Below, one piece after another: positions 60,408 through 64,000 of a DNA stretch of 64,000 nt. The translations under genes were made by a program, and so were the position numbers. The stretch covers positions 9,875,002 through 9,939,001 of the forward strand of contig NZ_KK037166.1 in NCBI RefSeq assembly GCF_000568255.1, in the 5' to 3' direction. The notes beneath the pieces are model-generated. The model worked only from the letters and a program-made list of their open reading frames with translations, had not been told where the DNA came from and searched no databases. Each line of letters begins with the position of its first letter. Within the stretch, counting starts at the first letter, position 1. The DNA comes from Kutzneria sp. 744. GTDB taxonomy: Bacteria > Actinomycetota > Actinomycetes > Mycobacteriales > Pseudonocardiaceae.

Positions 60408-61848
60408 CATCGAGCGGCTGACCGACGTGGTTCATCATCTCGGCCGGGCACGTGGCGCCGGCGGCGGGCAGCGTGCCGTCGGTGAGGTAGCGGATGACGT
60501 AGCCGTTGAGACAAGTGTTGCCGTGCAGGAAATAGGCGGCGTGGCCGTCGCCGTGCCAGATGGCCCGGGCCCCGGGAAGCTGCGTGGTGACGTGGGCGGC
60601 GCCGAGGTTGGGGGCGTTGCTGTCGAGCTCGCCGATCGCGACGAGCGCCGGTGCCATTCCGGTGGCCTTGAGCGGCGCCGGTGGATAGGCCGGTGCGGGG
60701 GAGAGGCCGACGCAGCGGCCCAGTTCGAGGCGGCCCTCGGTCCAGCCGATGTGCGGGGCCACCGTCTTGAGTCGCTGCTCGATGGGTGGGAACTGGTGGT
60801 AGCTGGGCACGTTGGGCATGTAGTCGTGGCACAGCGTCTCGTCGAGCAGGTAGCCCTGGGGCTCCGGCGGCAGGGGAGCGATGGTGGTCAGGAAGTCGCT
60901 CGGGTCGCCGGCCTTGGCCTTGGCCAGTGCCTGGGCCAGCTTGGGCCAGGTCGGTGGCGTGAGCAGGCTGTTGAGCATGCCGACGTCGAGTTGGCCCACC
61001 GGCAGCGGGGCCTTGGCCACCAGGCCGTCCCAGATCCGCACGGCGTCCTGACCGTGGAGGGCACAGGAGGTGCGGGCGTCGCACCAGTCGCGGAACCGGA
61101 ACAGCTGCTGTTCCTGGGTCACGGCGCGATCGCGCAGCCAGTCCTCCAGCCGGGACTGCGTGTGGTCGGGAACGCCGTCGAGGAACATGCTCTGGACGTG
61201 ATCCGGGAACAGGTCGGCGTAGGCCTGCCCGTAGGTGGCGCCGTAGGAGTTGCCGACATAGCGCAGCTTCGGCTCACCCAGGGCCACTCGCAGGGCCTCG
61301 ATGTCGTGCGCCGTCTGCCATGACGTGAGACCGTCGAACAGGGGCCCGGCCGCCTGCCGGCAACTCGCATCGTAGGCGGCGTTGGCTCGTGCGTGCGCGT
61401 CCCAGTCGGCCTGGCCCGTTGCCTTGACGAGGTCGAAGGCCGACGGCTCGGGGCGTGGGCACGGCACCAGCGTGTGGTTGTCGGTCTGGCCGACGCCGCG
61501 TGAGTCGATGACCACGACTTCGAAGTGCTGGGTGAGGTCGTCGTACACCGGTGGCAGCGGGGTCGTGTGAACGGTCGAGGTGCTGCTTCCGCTGCCCCAG
61601 TTGACAATCAGGGAACCAAGGCGATGGGCCGGGTCCTTGGCCGGGACCTTCGCCAGGTTGATCAGCGTCGCCGGCCCGTCGGGACGCAGCCAGTCGACCG
61701 GCACTGTCATGGTGGCGCAGCGAACCCCGGTGCCGCAGTCCCGCCAGTCCACAGCGGACTGATCGGCACTCGCCACGCCACAACCGGCCAGCAGGAACCC
61801 GGCGGCCGCCATGGTGGCGATTCGTAGTCGTCCTCGGTTCAGGTTCAT
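60388..61848 (-). CDS. Lipoprotein S33/TAP-like hydrolase
   Basis: A 486-residue precursor with a lipobox (FLLAGC, Cys near residue 23), so it is anchored outside the membrane. The alpha/beta core has NWGSGSSTS in place of the usual GGPG loop, DSRGVG, GNSYGATYG (nucleophile Ser) and LVAIGELDSNAP (Asp). The final block HGDGHAAYFLHGNTCLN carries the His and belongs to the TAP-like C-terminal domain. The altered oxyanion loop could change specificity. It is related to, but diverged from, the S33 protein at 26532-28215. Confidence 0.85.
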   Translation of the reverse strand: MNLNRGRLRIATMAAAGFLLAGCGVASADQSAVDWRDCGTGVRCATMTVPVDWLRPDGPATLINLAKVPAKDPAHRLGSLIVNWGSGSSTSTVHTTPLPPVYDDLTQHFEVVVIDSRGVGQTDNHTLVPCPRPEPSAFDLVKATGQADWDAHARANAAYDASCRQAAGPLFDGLTSWQTAHDIEALRVALGEPKLRYVGNSYGATYGQAYADLFPDHVQSMFLDGVPDHTQSRLEDWLRDRAVTQEQQLFRFRDWCDARTSCALHGQDAVRIWDGLVAKAPLPVGQLDVGMLNSLLTPPTWPKLAQALAKAKAGDPSDFLTTIAPLPPEPQGYLLDETLCHDYMPNVPSYHQFPPIEQRLKTVAPHIGWTEGRLELGRCVGLSPAPAYPPAPLKATGMAPALVAIGELDSNAPNLGAAHVTTQLPGARAIWHGDGHAAYFLHGNTCLNGYVIRYLTDGTLPAAGATCPAEMMNHVGQPLDATGAGR

Positions 61849-61948
61849 GGGGCGATTGTGTTGTCGGTGAATGGCCCTTGTCGTCCTGCTCGGGTGGGTC
61901 ATCCTCGGGAAGGACGTGCCCTCGGCGTTTTGTCGATATGGTCGGGTT

Positions 61949-62848
61949 GTGTCTGAGCTCAGAGTGCCGCTAGCCGGGCGGCTGCGCCGTGAGCACTGGC
62001 TGGCCCTCGATGCGGTGTTCGCCGTGGCGCTGGCGGCTTTCGTCGTGCCGGCGTCGCCGCGGATCGAGCTGTTCGGCCTGCCGGAGCCGGTCGGGTTCGT
62101 GATCACGCTGGCGGCGACAACGCCTGTTGCCGTGCGGCGGATCTGGCCTGCGGCGGTGTACTGGGTGGTTCTGGCGGCGTGCGAGGCGCTGGTGCTGCTG
62201 CCGGTCATCAGCGCCCCGTTCGTCGCGGTCGCGGCGGCCGCCTACACGGTTGCCACAAGGCTTTCGCGCCGTACGGCGATGATCGCGCTGCTGGTGGCGG
62301 TAGCGGTGCTGCTGGCCGGAGCGTTCGGTCCGCTCGGCGGCCAGGCCGTGACCGCGGCGGCGATGGTGATCACGGCATGGGGACTGGGGATCACCATTCG
62401 GGAGCATCGGATTTACGTTGCCGCGCAACGGGAGCACGAGATCCAGGCGGCGACTGCCCGCGAACGCCTGCGGATTGCCCGGGAACTGCACGACGTGGTG
62501 GCCAACGGCATGGGCCTGATCACGCTCCAGGCCGGTGTCGCCGGATATGTGCTGGACAGCCGGCCGGAAGAGGCGCGGCGGGCGCTGGGATCGATCGAGG
62601 AGACCAGCCGGGCCGGGCTGGCCGAGCTGCGACAGATGCTCCCGCTGCTGCGGGGCGACGGCGACGCCTCGGCACCCACCGGGGCGACCCCGGGTCTTGG
62701 CGATCTCGACACCCTGGTCCGGCGGGCCCGGGAAACAGGTGTTGTCGTGACGATGGAGACCGAGGGCGCCAGGCCCTTGCCGGCGGGACTGGAGCTTCTA
62801 CGTGAAGTAGTTGGAAGAACTACCGAAAGTCAGTCCTTCCTGGACTGA
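61949..62848 (+). CDS. Truncated sensor histidine kinase (no ATPase domain)
   Basis: The 299-residue product has an N-terminal region with about five hydrophobic helices, then the HisKA_3 segment ERLRIARELHDVVANGMGLI with the phospho-His, and the following helix ending LRQMLPLLRG. Homologues continue into an HATPase domain after PLPAGLELS; here similarity ends near 62796 and the frame stops after REVVGRTTESQSFLD. It therefore cannot bind ATP and is probably non-functional or a decoy. No response-regulator gene follows. Two copies of near-palindrome motifs lie in the gene (62116-62131 and 62731-62746). Confidence 0.8.
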   Translation: MSELRVPLAGRLRREHWLALDAVFAVALAAFVVPASPRIELFGLPEPVGFVITLAATTPVAVRRIWPAAVYWVVLAACEALVLLPVISAPFVAVAAAAYTVATRLSRRTAMIALLVAVAVLLAGAFGPLGGQAVTAAAMVITAWGLGITIREHRIYVAAQREHEIQAATARERLRIARELHDVVANGMGLITLQAGVAGYVLDSRPEEARRALGSIEETSRAGLAELRQMLPLLRGDGDASAPTGATPGLGDLDTLVRRARETGVVVTMETEGARPLPAGLELLREVVGRTTESQSFLD

Positions 62849-62878
62849 CGGACGTTACGGAACGATGATACGGAACGT
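62807..62878. other. Cluster of inverted and direct repeats at the kinase truncation point
   Basis: GTAGTT/AACTAC (62807-62812, 62818-62823), GTCAGTCC/GGACTGAC (62829-62836, 62842-62849) and a direct repeat TACGGAACG (62856-62864, 62870-62878) fall within 75 bp. They could be a terminator followed by an operator, or the scar of the event that removed the kinase ATPase domain. Confidence 0.45.
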
Positions 62879-62933
62879 TGTTAGGACGGTCACGAAACCG
62901 GCCTGAGCGGGGCGGATGGGGTATAAAGGGCTG

Positions 62934-63887
62934 ATGACCGTTCTTCAGCTGCTCCGCGACCGCAGGCGTGACCGGAGTCTTCCCGGACAGCGCCGCGACG
63001 ACGCGCGGCTGGTGCTGCTGATCGAAGGCGGCAGCTCCCGGGGCGCCTACTCCAGCGGGATGACGATCGCCATCGAGGAGCTGGGGCTGCTGGCGGCCTT
63101 CGACGCGGTGTACGGCAGCTCGGCCGGGTCGCTGAACGCGGCCTGGCTGCTGTGCGGGCAGGCGGCGAAGACACAACACGCCTGGTGGGACCCGCTGATC
63201 ATGCGCACGACGATCAACCTGGGCAACGCCCTGCGCGGCAAGCCGGTGGTGGACACGGACTTCCTCGTCAACACCGTGTACACGAAGATCATGCCGATGG
63301 GCTTCCAGGAGATCCTCGACAACCCGGTGGGGTTCCACCCGATCGCCACGGATGCCCGCACCGGCGAGCCGGTCGACCTGCACGACCGGATCCACGACCA
63401 GGCCGGCGTGCGACTGGCGCTGAAGGCGTCCACGGCGATGCCGATCCTGGCCGGGGGACCGGTGGAGATGGGCGGACAGCTGTTCGTCGACGCCGGTATC
63501 AGCGAATCGGTGCCGGTCCGGACGGCGCTGAACCAGCAGGCCACGCACATCGTGGCGCTGCGGACGATGCGCGAGGACGAGACGTCGGGACCGCCGCCGC
63601 TGGCCGAAAGGCTGGTGGCGTCGCGGTGGTTCGCCCGGCGCGCCCCGGGCGCCCTCGCGCCGTACCTGCGCGGCGACGTGCTCAGGGCGGAAGAGGAACG
63701 GCTGCTGGCCCGACACCCGGCGACGCTGCAGATCCGCCCGCCGCTGGGCAGCGCCCGCATCGGCCGCACCGACCGGCGCCTGAGCCGCCTGCGCGAGGCC
63801 GTCGACGCCGGCCGGCAGGCGGCGTTCGACGTGCTCGCGGCCTGCGTCGACGAGCCACCGAGGAGGTCCACATGTTCGACACCGTGA
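62934..63887 (+). CDS. Patatin-like phospholipase
   Basis: A 317-residue patatin-fold protein: EGGSSRGAYSSG (oxyanion loop, about residues 31-42), YGSSAGSLN with the nucleophile Ser (about residue 63), and FVDAGISE with the catalytic Asp (about residue 187). It should be a cytoplasmic or membrane-associated acyl hydrolase. ATG 62934 preferred over 62916. The 3' end overlaps the next gene by 16 bp, whose AGGAGG ribosome site lies inside this frame. Confidence 0.88.
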   Translation: MTVLQLLRDRRRDRSLPGQRRDDARLVLLIEGGSSRGAYSSGMTIAIEELGLLAAFDAVYGSSAGSLNAAWLLCGQAAKTQHAWWDPLIMRTTINLGNALRGKPVVDTDFLVNTVYTKIMPMGFQEILDNPVGFHPIATDARTGEPVDLHDRIHDQAGVRLALKASTAMPILAGGPVEMGGQLFVDAGISESVPVRTALNQQATHIVALRTMREDETSGPPPLAERLVASRWFARRAPGALAPYLRGDVLRAEEERLLARHPATLQIRPPLGSARIGRTDRRLSRLREAVDAGRQAAFDVLAACVDEPPRRSTCSTP

Positions 63888-64000
63888 CCCTGCCCGCAGG
63901 CAAGATCGCCTACACCGAGCAGGGCTCCGGCCCGCCGGTGGTGTTCGTGCACGGCCTGCTGGTCAACGCCAATCTCTGGCGCAAGGTCGTGCCGCTGGTC
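63872..64000 (+). CDS. Alpha/beta hydrolase, 5' part only
   Basis: AGGAGG precedes the ATG at 63872. The 43 visible residues include GPPVVFVHGLLVNANLW, the oxyanion region of an alpha/beta hydrolase. The gene runs off the window and appears coupled to the patatin-like gene. Confidence 0.8.
   Translation, partial: MFDTVTLPAGKIAYTEQGSGPPVVFVHGLLVNANLWRKVVPLV

Noticed and set aside
57651-60410. 919-residue minus-strand frame over the decarboxylase
   Set aside because: Gly/His/Val-rich shadow; the plus frame has all PLP motifs and a strong ribosome site.
1-64000. CRISPR array, tRNA or rRNA genes, replication origin
   Set aside because: No regularly spaced repeats, cloverleaf-like or rRNA-like sequence, or DnaA-box cluster was recognised by eye.

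Overview
The window is very GC-rich (about 70% by eye) and gene-dense, with GTG and TTG starts, frequent ATGA/GTGA stop-start overlaps and gene families typical of filamentous actinomycetes: BTAD and NB-ARC/TPR regulators, HxlR repressors, Ser/Thr kinases with WD40 or FHA domains, secreted ricin-lectin glycosidases and TAP-type S33 hydrolases. I infer an actinomycete, possibly of the Pseudonocardiaceae (Kutzneria/Saccharothrix-like); the genus is a guess. No rRNA, tRNA or CRISPR array was seen. Function calls rest on motifs and recalled family features, not on database searches.

Layout. 0-6.8 kb: a secreted ALF-repeat protein (apparently frameshifted at the window edge), a small secreted protein, an epoxide hydrolase, an alpha/beta hydrolase, an APC permease, an HxlR regulator and an SDR. 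6.9-12 kb: a leftward three-gene signalling operon (DUF7019-like protein, kinase-TPR-WD40, FHA-kinase); the middle of the large kinase is out of frame between two compensating indels. 12-19 kb: a large BTAD/ATPase regulator, then an MFS-HxlR pair split by an insertion sequence (12-bp inverted repeats, 5-bp target duplication). 19-29.5 kb: a class V PLP enzyme, a decayed stretch, a peptidase, and a polysaccharide-degradation block (PL6 lyase, GH54 arabinofuranosidase with an in-frame amber codon, LacI regulator), then an S33 hydrolase with a frameshift and two genes with internal deletions. 29.5-36 kb: tandem paralogous XRE-NB-ARC-TPR regulators and two luciferase-like oxidoreductases around a TetR gene.

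36-48.5 kb is the main feature: about twelve leftward genes, nearly all touching or overlapping, read as one NRPS/PKS-free biosynthetic operon. It encodes two tryptophan-dioxygenase-superfamily proteins, a kynurenine-formamidase-like cyclase, a kynureninase-like PLP enzyme, an FAD aromatic hydroxylase, a class IV aminotransferase, two flavin/F420-type redox proteins, two clear ATP-grasp ligases plus a third ligase-like protein, and an MFS exporter. The simplest reading is tryptophan to kynurenine to a hydroxylated anthranilate or quinoline acid, then ATP-dependent amide ligation and export. I know of no described pathway with this exact gene set.

48.6-64 kb: two truncated genes fused head to head, a sugar porter, a GH30 glycosidase with a lectin domain, an RsbQ-RsbP-RsbV-like stress module, a GH172/DUF2961 protein, an Orn/Lys/Arg decarboxylase homologue, a lipoprotein S33 hydrolase, a histidine kinase lacking its ATPase domain, a patatin-like protein and the start of an alpha/beta hydrolase.

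Throughout 23-63 kb a 16-bp palindrome, GACAAC-N4-GTTGTC, recurs (six exact copies and about six near copies), almost always inside genes and written with codons that are rare in the flanking DNA. It is the most unusual DNA-level signal in the window.
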